This document shows, piece by piece, positions 8,838-18,667 of a stretch of DNA of 64,000 nucleotides. Below the pieces are notes generated by a model that saw nothing but the letters and a program-made list of their open reading frames with translations, was not told the origin of the DNA and did not search any database. Source of the stretch: Isoalcanivorax pacificus W11-5 (lineage in GTDB: Bacteria > Pseudomonadota > Gammaproteobacteria > Pseudomonadales > Alcanivoracaceae); NCBI RefSeq assembly GCF_000299335.2, contig NZ_CP004387.1:2108001-2172000 (forward strand). The letters run 5' to 3'. A program made the translations under genes and the position numbers. Numbering within the stretch: position 1 is the stretch's first letter; every line of letters begins with the position of its first letter.

Positions 8838-10138
8838 AAGCCACCCGCCCCCAAAGTCGTCAGGGTCATTGACTGGATACGGAGCCCCTCAATACGAGAA
8901 ACACCCAGATGTTGTGTCACAACATCTGCATTATTACGGAAGGAAATGCCATTATCGCGCGCAGTGAAACGATTAGGATCAGAAAAGTCACCCCATCGGA
9001 TATAGCCCTGCGTTTCGAGGTTAGGATTACTTATCTTGGAAACACTATTCCCATCCGCAGTTGTTATTGTTTGGGTTGCACAATCCGCACCATTCGCGCT
9101 TCCACAGTAAAATTCGTTATAGATCATGCGAAAAGCGAGCATGTCCTGGGACTGCCCCGACTGCGGTGCGATGGGAGTGAGCCGGAGAATAAAGTCACCG
9201 GTTGTGCCGGAAGGTTCAATCTGCAAGGTCTGATAATGCATACGGCCAATCGGGATATAAGCGTCTACATCATGAAAATAGAAACCTTCAGAATCATTAA
9301 AGAATGGGACGATTCCCTTCCCATCCCGGTCATCCGTATTTTGACCTACAGAAAATCTGAAGTCGCCTGAAAGGGCGCTCTCATAAATGATGCCGAAAGA
9401 GCCATTCTGGGAGGGATCAGCCATAGTGCCCTGCTGCGTGCGCAGGTAGCGGATCACCGCCGGCTTGCCGTCTTTGGTAGTGGGGCTACCATGGATCAGA
9501 GTCTGACTCTTCAGCAAGCCAGCCCCATCATGCGAGCGGTTCGTCAGGTCATTGCCTGTACGTCCCACCTCGATCTCTCCCCAGAAACTCCATCGCCAGT
9601 TATCCGTTTTGCTAGGGCCTATCAGCTCCATCACTGAGGGCATATCGCTGCCTTCACGGAAGGTCCCCTGATAATCCACACCAGGGTACTCGTACACACG
9701 AAAGACATAGGGATTCATCACCGAGGCAAAGCTGGGCACCCCCTGGACACCAATGGGACAACGCAAGGCTTCACTCTGGTCGCAACTTCCTCCCGCCATG
9801 CCCGGCTGATGGAACGTGGTACCTGTCCCCGCCCCAGTCTGCCCACCGGTCCACGCCGTCCCGTAGTAGAACAGGTCACCTCTTTGCCAACCGGCGGCGG
9901 CGGCGGCCGGGCCAGGCTGTCGGCCAGTAACCCAGATATAGCTGGTTGGAGCTGCCTGGAAGCGAAAATTGTGCGCGGCGATTGCAAGGCCGGCGCCAGT
10001 CACGCCGGCCATCTCGTCTTCGGCAAGTGGGGTCATATTACCTGAGGAGAGCGACGCACTGGCCACACTCGCCGCTCCGAGCAGGAGCAGCGGGCCAAGA
10101 CAGGACAAAAATCTCCCCGGAACCAAATAAATACGCAC
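8834..10138 (-). CDS. Exported FilA-like protein, first gene of operon
   Basis: A 434-residue exported protein starting at GTG 10138 with the site ACGAGG 6-7 bases upstream. The signal peptide ends near VASA (residue 28), followed by the leader-like LAEDEMAGVTGA at 38-49. Here the terminal pair is Gly-Ala, which is among the pairs C39 peptidases accept in classical double-glycine leaders. The mature part includes Gly/Pro/Ala-rich segments, predicted beta strands, and two Cys pairs near GGSCDQSEALRC and CGSANGADC. It heads the operon 8834-10138, 8109-8837, 6842-8125, 4694-6826, in which junctions overlap or nearly touch. Function is unknown; I infer a surface or envelope protein of the FilA class. 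Confidence 0.74.
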   Translation of the reverse strand: MRIYLVPGRFLSCLGPLLLLGAASVASASLSSGNMTPLAEDEMAGVTGAGLAIAAHNFRFQAAPTSYIWVTGRQPGPAAAAAGWQRGDLFYYGTAWTGGQTGAGTGTTFHQPGMAGGSCDQSEALRCPIGVQGVPSFASVMNPYVFRVYEYPGVDYQGTFREGSDMPSVMELIGPSKTDNWRWSFWGEIEVGRTGNDLTNRSHDGAGLLKSQTLIHGSPTTKDGKPAVIRYLRTQQGTMADPSQNGSFGIIYESALSGDFRFSVGQNTDDRDGKGIVPFFNDSEGFYFHDVDAYIPIGRMHYQTLQIEPSGTTGDFILRLTPIAPQSGQSQDMLAFRMIYNEFYCGSANGADCATQTITTADGNSVSKISNPNLETQGYIRWGDFSDPNRFTARDNGISFRNNADVVTQHLGVSRIEGLRIQSMTLTTLGAGGL

Positions 10139-10502
10139 GTTATGCCTCGTTTTTTATTATCAATGCGGGCGGCCTCTAACGGGCCTGGTGGCTACTTCCG
10201 CATCGCGTGCCGGTCACTGCACTGCTTTGGACCGGTTTCCTGACAGGCTCAGGCTACATTTGCTCACACAAATGAGCAACCACACCCGGTCACCCGTTAC
10301 AATAGCTATACAATAAAACCGCCTTTTAATTCATTGCTTTAGCTTTCTTGCGGACCAGAAGCCCGGTGCAGCTGGACCTGGCGGCATGCTGGCGAGGCCG
10401 ATTGTTACCAAGCGTAACACTTTGCCAGCCCCCCTCAGCATATCGTCATTCTCGCCCCTCCTTGACGCCCCCACCCTCCTCAGGCGAGCTCTGGCAGGCT
10501 CA
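10139..10502. other. Intergenic region upstream of FilA-like operon
   Basis: This 364-bp gap holds no convincing gene. It contains the inverted repeat ttgctca-N6-tgagcaa at 10260-10279, about 120 bp upstream of the first FilA-like start, and an A+T-rich patch at 10295-10330 around the short palindrome atagctat. Both are candidates for the operon's promoter/operator region on the minus strand. I could not place a convincing -35/-10 pair. The right-hand part is the 3' flank of the GIY-YIG gene. Confidence 0.4.
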
Positions 10503-10814
10503 TCAAGAGGTACCAATGATGTCTAGGTCCATCGCCAGATCGCGCCACAGCGGATTGTGCCTGGATATCAACGCCAGCAGGTCCGGCCGATGCATCGCCT
10601 TGATCATGCGCTCCCGGCGCACCGCCAGATACGCATACTGCTGTGCCTCAAAATACACCAGCTTGTTATTGCTGCGTGGATTGTAGAAGCACGTGGTCGA
10701 ACGCAGCTTGTGGATAATTACCCGCCGCCGCAGGTCCGGCGTCATACCGGTATACAGCGTGGAATGAAAACGATTGGTCAAAATATACACGTAATAGCGT
10801 CGGCTCCCCGGCAT
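10503..10814 (-). CDS. GIY-YIG nuclease superfamily protein
   Basis: A 103-residue single-domain GIY-YIG protein. The two signature strands appear as YYVYILTN (GIY position) and LYTGMT (YIG position). The conserved Arg lies in DLRRRV, followed by HK, and the catalytic-helix region includes YFE and RE. Start ATG 10814 was chosen because GGAGG sits 6-7 bases upstream and homologues begin at this point, although the frame is open further. Members are small proteins of uncertain role, possibly DNA repair or degradation. It lies downstream of prpD on the same strand but with a 229-bp gap, so it is probably not part of the prp operon. Confidence 0.85.
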   Translation of the reverse strand: MPGSRRYYVYILTNRFHSTLYTGMTPDLRRRVIIHKLRSTTCFYNPRSNNKLVYFEAQQYAYLAVRRERMIKAMHRPDLLALISRHNPLWRDLAMDLDIIGTS

Positions 10815-11043
10815 TTCGTCCTCCAGCATCCCTGAGCACAATTCGACGAAAGATTGTGTCAGCAAAATGACGAAACACTGACGGCTGGAACCGACAAAGC
10901 ATGTAAGCGAATGCCGATTATCGACCGGAGAGATCTGCTCGACTAATGCAATGCTTGAACTGGCACACACCTCATTCAGGTTCTACGCCCTTGACTTGCC
11001 GGGCACACCATAAGAACAATATCATCCGCATCCCACAACAATA

Positions 11044-12549
11044 TCAATCTGTTACCGTCGCTTGCTCTGTCACAAACAGCGCCATGAAATCGGTCACCGG
11101 CATGGCGTGCAACATCTGCGAATCACCGCAAGCTGTCAGTATTTGCTGCCGCCTCTGTTCGTCAAAACAGGTTGCCAGATTGTCCCTGAACTTGCTCACG
11201 AGTGCCGGCAGGCCCTCCTCACGCCGCCGCCGATGTCCGAGTGGGTACTCCACTGCCACTTCGCCCGTATCGCTGCCATCGGCAAACCAGACCTGTACCG
11301 CGTTGGCAATCGAACGTTTGGCGGGATCATGATAATCCCGGGAATAGCGGGCATCCTCCCGTATTTCCATGCGCTCACGCAGCCAATCAATCAGAGGATG
11401 GGCAGCGTGAAATGAATCCTCGTACTGCTCTGCCGTCAGCGTGCCACACATCAGTGCGACCGCAACCATGTACTGCAAACAGTGATCCCGGTCTGCCGGA
11501 TTGGCCAGTGGCCCGATCTTGGAAATGATGCGAATCGCAGATTCATGCGTGGTGATGACAATCCGTTCTATCTCATCAAGACGGTGCCGCACCTGGGGGT
11601 GCAGGCAGACGGCGGCCTCAATGGCTGTCTGCCCGTGAAATTCAGCCGGATAGGAAATCTTGAACAGAATGTTCTCCATGACATAGCTGCTGTAGCCGCG
11701 CTGAAACCGGAATACACGTTCCACTTCCGGTTTCAGGGCCAGATCCTTGCAGGTATGGCTGAACGAGACATCATAGAACCCCCATTGCGGCGCGGTCAGT
11801 GCACCGGGGATACCCATTTCGCCGCGCAGGGCCATATCCGCCAGGCGCACACCGCGACTGGCTGCATCTCCGGCGGCCCAGGATTTGCGTGAGCCCGCGT
11901 TGGGGGCATGGCGGTAGGTGCGCAGAGCAGCACCGTCGACCCAGGCATGCGAGACAGCCGACATGATCTGCTCACGGCTTGCTCCCATCAATTTTGCTGC
12001 CACGGCAGTGGACGCCACTCTTACCAGCAGGACATGACATAGACCGACCCGATTGAAGCTGTTCTCCAGCGCCAGAATGCCCTGTATCTCATGTGCCATG
12101 ATCATGGCGTCCAGCACCTGCCGCATGGTCAATGCGGGCAAGCCCTGACTGAGATGCTTCTGAGAAAGATGATCCGCCACGGCGAGAATCGCACCGAGAT
12201 TGTCCGAAGGATGTCCCCACTCTGCAGCCAGCCAGGTGTCGTTATAGTCCAGCCAGCGGATGGTACAGCCGATATCCCAGGCCGCCTTCATCGGATCCAG
12301 CCGGTACGCCGTGCCGGGCACGCGTGCGCCGTGTGGCACTCGCGTGCCGTCGACCAGGGGGCCGAGATGCCTAGTGCATTCGGGAAACCGCAATGCGAGC
12401 AATCCACAACCCAGTGAATCCATCAGGCAGTAGCGAGCAGTTTCGAGGGCTTCGGTTGAAGTAACCTGATAATTCAGGACGTAGTCAGCGATATCCTGGA
12501 TGACCTGATCATAATCAGGGCGAGTATTCAGATCAGCATTGCCTGTCAT
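11044..12549 (-). CDS. prpD: 2-methylcitrate dehydratase, MmgE/PrpD family
   Basis: A 501-residue MmgE/PrpD-family protein. In the methylcitrate cycle PrpD dehydrates 2-methylcitrate to 2-methyl-cis-aconitate. Here an AcnD/PrpF pair is also present, so PrpD may be partly redundant. Family segments seen include [56 protein letters not shown] and the C-terminal [11 protein letters not shown]. Start ATG 12549 has an excellent AGGAGG 7 bases upstream. It is the last gene of prpB-prpC-acnD-prpF-prpD, 93 bp after prpF. Confidence 0.93.
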   Translation of the reverse strand: MTGNADLNTRPDYDQVIQDIADYVLNYQVTSTEALETARYCLMDSLGCGLLALRFPECTRHLGPLVDGTRVPHGARVPGTAYRLDPMKAAWDIGCTIRWLDYNDTWLAAEWGHPSDNLGAILAVADHLSQKHLSQGLPALTMRQVLDAMIMAHEIQGILALENSFNRVGLCHVLLVRVASTAVAAKLMGASREQIMSAVSHAWVDGAALRTYRHAPNAGSRKSWAAGDAASRGVRLADMALRGEMGIPGALTAPQWGFYDVSFSHTCKDLALKPEVERVFRFQRGYSSYVMENILFKISYPAEFHGQTAIEAAVCLHPQVRHRLDEIERIVITTHESAIRIISKIGPLANPADRDHCLQYMVAVALMCGTLTAEQYEDSFHAAHPLIDWLRERMEIREDARYSRDYHDPAKRSIANAVQVWFADGSDTGEVAVEYPLGHRRRREEGLPALVSKFRDNLATCFDEQRRQQILTACGDSQMLHAMPVTDFMALFVTEQATVTD

Positions 12550-12642
12550 GGGGCGTCCTCCTTCCATTGAATGAGAACCGGCCTGTGCCCCGCGATATAA
12601 GGTGGATGCAGGCGCACGACCAACATCCACCCTACCACAACG

Positions 12643-13836
12643 TCAGAACGCATCACCCGGTATCCGCACCTGACCTTCCATCAGCACCCGCGCGCTGCGG
12701 CTCATGATGGCCTTGGTCACTGTCCATTCGCCGTTGAGCTGCTTCGCTTCCGCACCGACACGCAAGGTGCCAGAGGGGTGGCCGAAGCGTACCGCGCTGC
12801 GTTCGCTGCCACCGGCGGCAAGGTTCACCAGCGTACCGGGGATCGCGGCGGCCGTGCCGATAGCCACCGCAGCGGTGCCCATCATCGCGTGGTGCAGCTT
12901 GCCCATGGACAGTGCCCGCACCAGCAGATCAATATCGCCTGCCGCGACCTGTTTGCCACTGGAAGAAACGTAGCTCGCCGGGCCGGCAACGAACGCGACT
13001 TTCGGCGTGTGCTGGCGACCTGCGGCCTCGTCCACATGCTTGATCAGGCCCATCCGCACTGCGCCGTGTGCGCGAATCGTCTCGAACATCGTCAGCGCCT
13101 TGTCGTCGCTGTTGATCGCTTCCTGCAATTCAGTGCCGGTATAGCCGATGTCTTCCGCGTTGATGAATACCGTCGGGATACCGGCATTGATCAGCGTCGC
13201 CTTCAAGGTGCCGACACCGGGCACTTCGAGGTCATCCACCAGATTGCCGGTCGGGAACATTGCACCACCGCCCTCCCCGTCGTCGTCAGCCGCCGGATCG
13301 AGGAATTCGATCTGCACTTCCGCCGCCGGGAAGGTGACGCCGTCGAGCTCGAAGTCACCCGTTTCCTGCACTGCGCCGTTGGTGATCGGCACGTGTGCAA
13401 TGATGGTCTTGGCAATGTTGACCTGCCAGATACGCACCGTCACCACGCCGTTTTCCGGTATCTGCTCCGCCGGGACCAGGCCGTTGCTGATGGCGAACGA
13501 ACCGACCGCCGCCGTGAGATTGCCACAGTTACCGCTCCAGTCCACGAACGGCTTGTCGATGGAAACCTGTCCGAACAGATAGTCCACGTCATGATCTGCG
13601 CGGGTGCTTTTCGACAGGATCACCGTCTTGCTGGTGCTCGATGTCGCCCCGCCCATGCCGTCGATCTGTTTGCCATAGGGGTCCGGGCTGCCGATTACCC
13701 TCAGCAGCAGCTTGTCACGTGCTTCGCCCGGCACCTGCGCTGCCTCTGGCAGGTCCGTCAGCTTGAAGAACACGCCCTTGCTGGTACCACCGCGCATATA
13801 GGTGGCGGGAATGCGTATTTGAGGTACGTGCGCCAT
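12643..13836 (-). CDS. prpF: 2-methylaconitate cis-trans isomerase PrpF
   Basis: PrpF isomerises the trans-2-methylaconitate made by AcnD to the cis form used in the methylcitrate cycle. The 397 residues match the usual family length. The two residues assigned to catalysis in the family are visible as Lys70 in SSTSKT and Cys104 in SGNCGN. The fold is of the diaminopimelate-epimerase type, with the glycine-rich YMRGGTSKGVFF near residues 13-24. Start ATG 13836 lies two bases after the acnD stop (TGACCATG), with GGAGG inside the end of acnD, so the two genes are probably translationally coupled. Confidence 0.95.
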   Translation of the reverse strand: MAHVPQIRIPATYMRGGTSKGVFFKLTDLPEAAQVPGEARDKLLLRVIGSPDPYGKQIDGMGGATSSTSKTVILSKSTRADHDVDYLFGQVSIDKPFVDWSGNCGNLTAAVGSFAISNGLVPAEQIPENGVVTVRIWQVNIAKTIIAHVPITNGAVQETGDFELDGVTFPAAEVQIEFLDPAADDDGEGGGAMFPTGNLVDDLEVPGVGTLKATLINAGIPTVFINAEDIGYTGTELQEAINSDDKALTMFETIRAHGAVRMGLIKHVDEAAGRQHTPKVAFVAGPASYVSSSGKQVAAGDIDLLVRALSMGKLHHAMMGTAAVAIGTAAAIPGTLVNLAAGGSERSAVRFGHPSGTLRVGAEAKQLNGEWTVTKAIMSRSARVLMEGQVRIPGDAF

Positions 13837-13838
13837 GG

Positions 13839-16430
13839 TCAACCGGCCTCCGCCATGAATTCTTTCGCGAATTTCTGCAGGATGCCGCCGGCGGCGTAGA
13901 CAGACACTTCTTCTGCGGTATCCAGACGGCACATTACCGGCACCCGTTGCACCTCGCCGTTGCGGCGATGAATGACCAGGGTCAGCGTCGCGCGTGGCGC
14001 CGGCTCACCTTCCACATCGAAGCTTTCGGTGCCATCGATGCTCAGCGTTTTACGGGTCGTGCCTTCCTCGAACTGCAACGGCATCACACCCATGCCAATC
14101 AGGTTGGTGCGGTGAATGCGCTCAAAGCCTTCGGCAACGATCGCTTCCACTCCGGCCAGCGCCACGCCCTTGGCCGCCCAGTCGCGCGACGACCCCTGGC
14201 CGTAGTCGGCACCGGCAATGATGATCAGCGGCTGCTTGCGCTCCATATAGGTTTCGATCGCTTCCCACATGCGCATGACCTTGCCTTCCGGCTCAACGCG
14301 TGCAAGGGAGCCCTGCACCACTTTGCCATCTTCATCCGTCACCATTTCATTAAACAGTTTCGGGTTCGCCAGCGTGGCGCGCTGGGCGGTCAGGTGATCA
14401 CCCCGGTGGGTGGCGTAGGAGTTGAAGTCCTCCTCCGGCAGGCCCATCTTGTGCAGGTATTCCCCGGCGGCACTGTCCATCATGATCGCATTCGAGGGCG
14501 ACAGGTGGTCGGTGGTGATGTTGTCCGGCAGCACTGCCAGCGGCAGCATGCCCTTGAGCGCGCGCTGGCTGGCCATATTGCCTTCCCAGTATGGCGGGCG
14601 ACGGATGTAGGTGGACATCGGGCGCCATTCATACAATGGGCTGGACGCGCGCGCGCCATCGCCTTTTTTCTCGAACATCGGAATATAGGTCTGGCGGAAC
14701 TGCTCAGGCTTCACCGCCGCCTTGACGATGGCGTCGATTTCTTCATCGCTCGGCCAGATGTCTTTCAGCGTAACTGGATTGCCGTCCTGATCATGCCCCA
14801 GCACATCCTTCTCGATATCGAAACGGATGGTACCGGCGATGGCGTACGCCACCACCAGTGGCGGCGATGCCAGGAACGCCTGTTTGGCGTACGGATGGAT
14901 CCGGCCATCAAAGTTCCGGTTGCCGGACAACACCGCGGTGGCATACAGGTCACGGTCGATAATTTCCTGCTGAATGGCCGGGTCCAGCGCGCCGCTCATG
15001 CCGTTACAGGTGGTGCAGGCGAACGCCACCACATCGAAGCCGAGTTGTTGCAGCTCCGACAGCAGATCAGCCTCTTCCAGGTACATCTTCACCGTCTTGG
15101 AACCCGGTGCCAGGGAGCTTTTTACCCAGGGCTTGCGCAGCAGGCCCAGCTTGTTCGCGTTACGCGCGATCAGGCCGGCGGCGATCATGTTGCGCGGGTT
15201 GCTGGTGTTGGTGCAGCTGGTGATGGCGGCGATAATGACCGCGCCATCAGGCATCAGCCCGTCCTGCTGTTCCCAGGCCCTGGCGATACCCCGGTTCTGC
15301 AATTCGGAGACGGGCAGCAATGCGTGCGGGTTCGACGGGCCGGCCAGGTTGCGGCCGACGGTGGACATGTCGAATTTAAGCACGCGCTCGTACTCGGCGT
15401 TTTTCAGGCTGTCTGCCCACAGGCCGGTGTGTTTCGCGTACTGTTCTACCAGTGTCACCTGTTCATCATCACGGCCGGTCAGCTTCAGGTAGTCGATGGT
15501 CTGGCCATCGATAAAGAACATGGCGGCGGTGGCGCCGTACTCAGGCGTCATGTTGGCGATGGTGGCGCGGTCGCCCACGCTGAGGGCATCGGCGCCTTCA
15601 CCATAGAACTCCAGATAGGCGCCTACGACACGCTCACGGCGCAGAAATTCGGTCAGGGCCAGTACCAGATCGGTGCCGGTGATGCCGGGCTTGAGACGGC
15701 CCACCAGTTCAACACCGACGATGTCCGGCAGGCGCATCATGGAAGGGTTGCCCAGCATCACGTTCTCGGCTTCCAGGCCACCCACACCAACAGAGATCAC
15801 GCCCAGCGCGTCCACCATCGGTGTATGGCTGTCTGTGCCAACGCAGGTATCGGGGAACGCCACGCCGTCGCGCACCTGCACTACCGGCGACATTTTTTCC
15901 AGGTTGATCTGGTGCATGATGCCGTTACCCGGCGGGATCACATCGACATTGTCGAAGGCCGTCTTGCACCAGTTGATGAAATGGAAGCGGTCCGCATTGC
16001 GTCGCTCTTCCACTTCACGGTTCTTTTCAAAAGCATTCTTTTCGAAACCCGGATGCTCCACGGCCAGCGAGTGATCCACAATCAACTGCACAGGCACAAC
16101 GGGGTTCACCTTGGAGGGGTCACCGCCCTCATCGGCAATCGCTTCCCGCAGGCCCGCCAGGTCCACCAGTGCGGTCTGGCCCAGAATGTCATGACACACG
16201 ACCCGCGCCGGATACCAGGGGAAATCCAGGTCACGACGGCGTTCAATCAACTGCTTCAGCGCATCGGTGAGTTCGCCCGGCGCACAGCGGCGCACCAGTT
16301 GTTCCGCCAGAATGCGCGAGGTGTAGGGCAGCGTGTCGTAGGCACCGGGCTGGATCGCGTCGACCGCCGCGCGGGTATCGAAATAGTCCAGCGAGGTGCC
16401 TGGCAGGGGTTTGCGATAATCAGTGTTCAT
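13839..16430 (-). CDS. acnD: Fe/S-dependent 2-methylisocitrate dehydratase AcnD
   Basis: An aconitase-superfamily enzyme of 863 residues that dehydrates 2-methylcitrate with PrpF as partner. The cluster-binding Cys residues are visible in TSCTNTSNPRNM and in ACTTCNGMSG. Substrate-site segments include VCHDILGQTALVDLAG, CVGTDSHTPMVD and GADYGQGSSRDWAAKG. Start ATG 16430 (MNTDYRKPLPGT) is where AcnD proteins usually begin; an in-frame ATG at 16454 adds eight residues but has no better ribosome site. It sits between prpC and prpF, with 87 bp to prpC. A long open frame on the opposite strand is a codon-bias shadow. Confidence 0.95.
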   Translation of the reverse strand: MNTDYRKPLPGTSLDYFDTRAAVDAIQPGAYDTLPYTSRILAEQLVRRCAPGELTDALKQLIERRRDLDFPWYPARVVCHDILGQTALVDLAGLREAIADEGGDPSKVNPVVPVQLIVDHSLAVEHPGFEKNAFEKNREVEERRNADRFHFINWCKTAFDNVDVIPPGNGIMHQINLEKMSPVVQVRDGVAFPDTCVGTDSHTPMVDALGVISVGVGGLEAENVMLGNPSMMRLPDIVGVELVGRLKPGITGTDLVLALTEFLRRERVVGAYLEFYGEGADALSVGDRATIANMTPEYGATAAMFFIDGQTIDYLKLTGRDDEQVTLVEQYAKHTGLWADSLKNAEYERVLKFDMSTVGRNLAGPSNPHALLPVSELQNRGIARAWEQQDGLMPDGAVIIAAITSCTNTSNPRNMIAAGLIARNANKLGLLRKPWVKSSLAPGSKTVKMYLEEADLLSELQQLGFDVVAFACTTCNGMSGALDPAIQQEIIDRDLYATAVLSGNRNFDGRIHPYAKQAFLASPPLVVAYAIAGTIRFDIEKDVLGHDQDGNPVTLKDIWPSDEEIDAIVKAAVKPEQFRQTYIPMFEKKGDGARASSPLYEWRPMSTYIRRPPYWEGNMASQRALKGMLPLAVLPDNITTDHLSPSNAIMMDSAAGEYLHKMGLPEEDFNSYATHRGDHLTAQRATLANPKLFNEMVTDEDGKVVQGSLARVEPEGKVMRMWEAIETYMERKQPLIIIAGADYGQGSSRDWAAKGVALAGVEAIVAEGFERIHRTNLIGMGVMPLQFEEGTTRKTLSIDGTESFDVEGEPAPRATLTLVIHRRNGEVQRVPVMCRLDTAEEVSVYAAGGILQKFAKEFMAEAG

Positions 16431-16517
16431 GGCGTCGGGAGTCACTCGGGTCATGTGTGAAAGAGATCGTTCGGTGCGCCGGACGTGCGGGATAACACGT
16501 CCGGCGCCCCTGCGGCA

Positions 16518-17645
16518 TCAGCGTGCGGAGATCGGTTCGACCTTGCGCGGCGCTTCGCCGGTGTATTCCGCGCTCGGGCGAATGATGCGGTTGTCCGCAC
16601 GTTGCTCGAACACATGGGCCGCCCAGCCGGTCAGGCGGCTCATGACGAAGATCGGCGTGAACAGCTTGGTCGGAATACCCATGAAGTGATAGGCCGAGGC
16701 GTGGAAAAAGTCCGCGTTGCAGAACAGTTTCTTTTCCCGCCACATGACTTCTTCGCAGCGTACGGAGACCGGGTACAGCACGGTATCGCCGACATCGGCA
16801 GCCAGTTTTTCGGACCACTGTTTGATGATGGCGTTGCGCGGATCAGACACGCTGTAGATGGCGTGGCCAAAGCCCATGATCTTTTCTTTTCGCTCCAGCA
16901 TGCCCATCATTTCCTGTTCGGCATGGTCTGCATCGCGGAACTTCTCGATCATGTCCATGGCGGCTTCGTTGGCACCACCGTGCAGCGGACCACGCAGCGA
17001 ACCGATGGCGCCGGTGATGCAGCTATGGATATCGGACAGCGTGGAAGCACATACCCGGGCAGTGAAGGTGGATGCGTTGAACTCGTGCTCTGCATACAGG
17101 ATCAGTGACACGTTCATGACCTGCTCGTGCAGGGCATTGGGTTTCTCGCCGCGCAGCATGTGCAGGAAATGCGCGCCGATGGAGTCGTCATCGGTTTCGA
17201 CGTCGATCTGCACACCGTCGTGGCTGTAGCGATACCAGTAGCAGATGATCGACGGGAACACGGCCAGCAGGCGGTCGGCAGCATCTCCCTGCTGGCTGAA
17301 ATCCACCTCAGTTTCCAGGTTGCCCAGCATGGAACAGCCGGTACGCATCACATCCATCGGATGTGCCTCTTTCGGGATGCGTTCCAGCACTTCTTTCAGT
17401 GCCTGGGGCAGGCCACGCAGGCTTTTCAGGCGGGCCTTGTAGCCGTCCAGTTCGGCCTGGTTCGGCAGTTTGCCCTTGAGAATCAGGTAGGCGACTTCTT
17501 CGAACTGGCAGTGTTCTGCCAGATCCTGCACGTCATAGCCACGGTAGGTCAGGCCGGAGCCGGATTTGCCCACGGTGGACAGCGCGGTCTTGCCTGCCAC
17601 CTGGCCACGCAGGCCGGCGCCACTGAGTTGCTTTGCTTCTGCCAT
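16518..17645 (-). CDS. prpC: 2-methylcitrate synthase
   Basis: A citrate-synthase-family enzyme of 375 residues that condenses propionyl-CoA with oxaloacetate. Family motifs: GKSGSGLTYRGYDV near the N-terminus, SLRGPLHGGANEAAM around the first catalytic His, and GFGHAIYSVSDPRNAIIK around the second. Start ATG 17645 (MAEAKQLSGAGLRGQ) follows GAGAGAGG and matches PrpC N-termini. The gene is 70 bp downstream of prpB and 87 bp upstream of acnD on the same strand. The prp setting separates it from the TCA-cycle citrate synthase. Confidence 0.95.
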   Translation of the reverse strand: MAEAKQLSGAGLRGQVAGKTALSTVGKSGSGLTYRGYDVQDLAEHCQFEEVAYLILKGKLPNQAELDGYKARLKSLRGLPQALKEVLERIPKEAHPMDVMRTGCSMLGNLETEVDFSQQGDAADRLLAVFPSIICYWYRYSHDGVQIDVETDDDSIGAHFLHMLRGEKPNALHEQVMNVSLILYAEHEFNASTFTARVCASTLSDIHSCITGAIGSLRGPLHGGANEAAMDMIEKFRDADHAEQEMMGMLERKEKIMGFGHAIYSVSDPRNAIIKQWSEKLAADVGDTVLYPVSVRCEEVMWREKKLFCNADFFHASAYHFMGIPTKLFTPIFVMSRLTGWAAHVFEQRADNRIIRPSAEYTGEAPRKVEPISAR

Positions 17646-17715
17646 GGTGTTTCCTCTCTCTGTGTTTCTGCCCGGTGCAGGCACCGGGCGATGAAGGTCG
17701 CGTCGTTGAAAAAGC

Positions 17716-18603
17716 TCAGGCCTTGCCTTTGCTGAACAGCGCGTCAAGTTTCTGCTCGTAGTCGTGGTAACCGAGAAAATCGTACAGCTCCATGCGTGTC
17801 TGCATGATGTCCACCACGTCTTTCTGGTGACCGTCCTTGCGGATCGCCTCGTATACGGTCAGCGCGGCCTTGTTCATGGCGCGGAAGGCCGACAGCGGGT
17901 ACAGGATCATGTTGGCGCCGGCCGCCGCCAGTTCGTCACGGGTGAACAGCGGTGTGGCGCCGAATTCGGTGATGTTAGCCAGCAGTGGCGCGCCACCGAT
18001 GCCATCGGAAAAGGCCCGGTAGTCGTCCAGGGTGTGCACGGCTTCCGCGAAGATGCCGTCTGCACCTGCCTCCAGGCACGCACGGGCGCGCTCGATGGCC
18101 GCCTCCAGCCCTTCCTTCTGGAACGCGTCGGTCCGGGCAATGATGAAGAAATCCGGGTCAAAACGGGCATCCGCCGCCGCCTTGATGCGATCCACCATTT
18201 CGTCCTTGCTGACAATTTCCTTGTTAGGGCGATGGCCGCAACGCTTCTGTGCCACCTGATCTTCCAGGTGCACGGCGCCGGCGCCGGCGCGGATCATTTC
18301 CTTCACGGTGCGGCCGATGTTGAACGCCCCGCCCCACCCGGTATCGATATCCACCAGCAGCGGCACGTCGGTGGCGGCACTGATGCGACGCACATCTTCC
18401 AGCACGTCGTTCAGGCTGGTCATGCCCAGATCCGGCAGGCCATAGGAGGCATTGGCCACGCCACCACCAGACAGGTAGATGGCACGGTATCCCACCTGCT
18501 CGGCCATCATTGCGCAATAGGCATTGATGGTGCCCATGATCTGCAGCGGCTGCTCTTCCGCCAGTGCCTTGCGGAAACGCCCGCCTGCGGTCAGTGTCGT
18601 CAT
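17716..18603 (-). CDS. prpB: 2-methylisocitrate lyase
   Basis: PrpB cleaves 2-methylisocitrate to pyruvate and succinate, the last step of the methylcitrate cycle. The 295 residues fit the PEP mutase/isocitrate lyase family. The catalytic signature KRCGHRP sits at residues 120-126 with Cys122. Metal-binding acidic residues lie in DIDTGWGG and VHLEDQ. ATG 18603 is preceded by GGAGAGAG. It is the first structural gene after the GntR regulator (64-bp gap), and its pyruvate product links to ppsA at the left of the window. Confidence 0.96.
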   Translation of the reverse strand: MTTLTAGGRFRKALAEEQPLQIMGTINAYCAMMAEQVGYRAIYLSGGGVANASYGLPDLGMTSLNDVLEDVRRISAATDVPLLVDIDTGWGGAFNIGRTVKEMIRAGAGAVHLEDQVAQKRCGHRPNKEIVSKDEMVDRIKAAADARFDPDFFIIARTDAFQKEGLEAAIERARACLEAGADGIFAEAVHTLDDYRAFSDGIGGAPLLANITEFGATPLFTRDELAAAGANMILYPLSAFRAMNKAALTVYEAIRKDGHQKDVVDIMQTRMELYDFLGYHDYEQKLDALFSKGKA

Positions 18604-18667
18604 GCTCTCTCCGGTACGCTGGTTAAGCGGTGGGCACTTGTGGTGCCCGGTTCATCACTCCGGTCCG

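Noticed and set aside
13947-16460. 837-codon open frame opposite acnD, rich in His, Arg and Gln
   Set aside because: Typical antisense shadow of a high-G+C gene; AcnD motifs on the minus strand are unambiguous.
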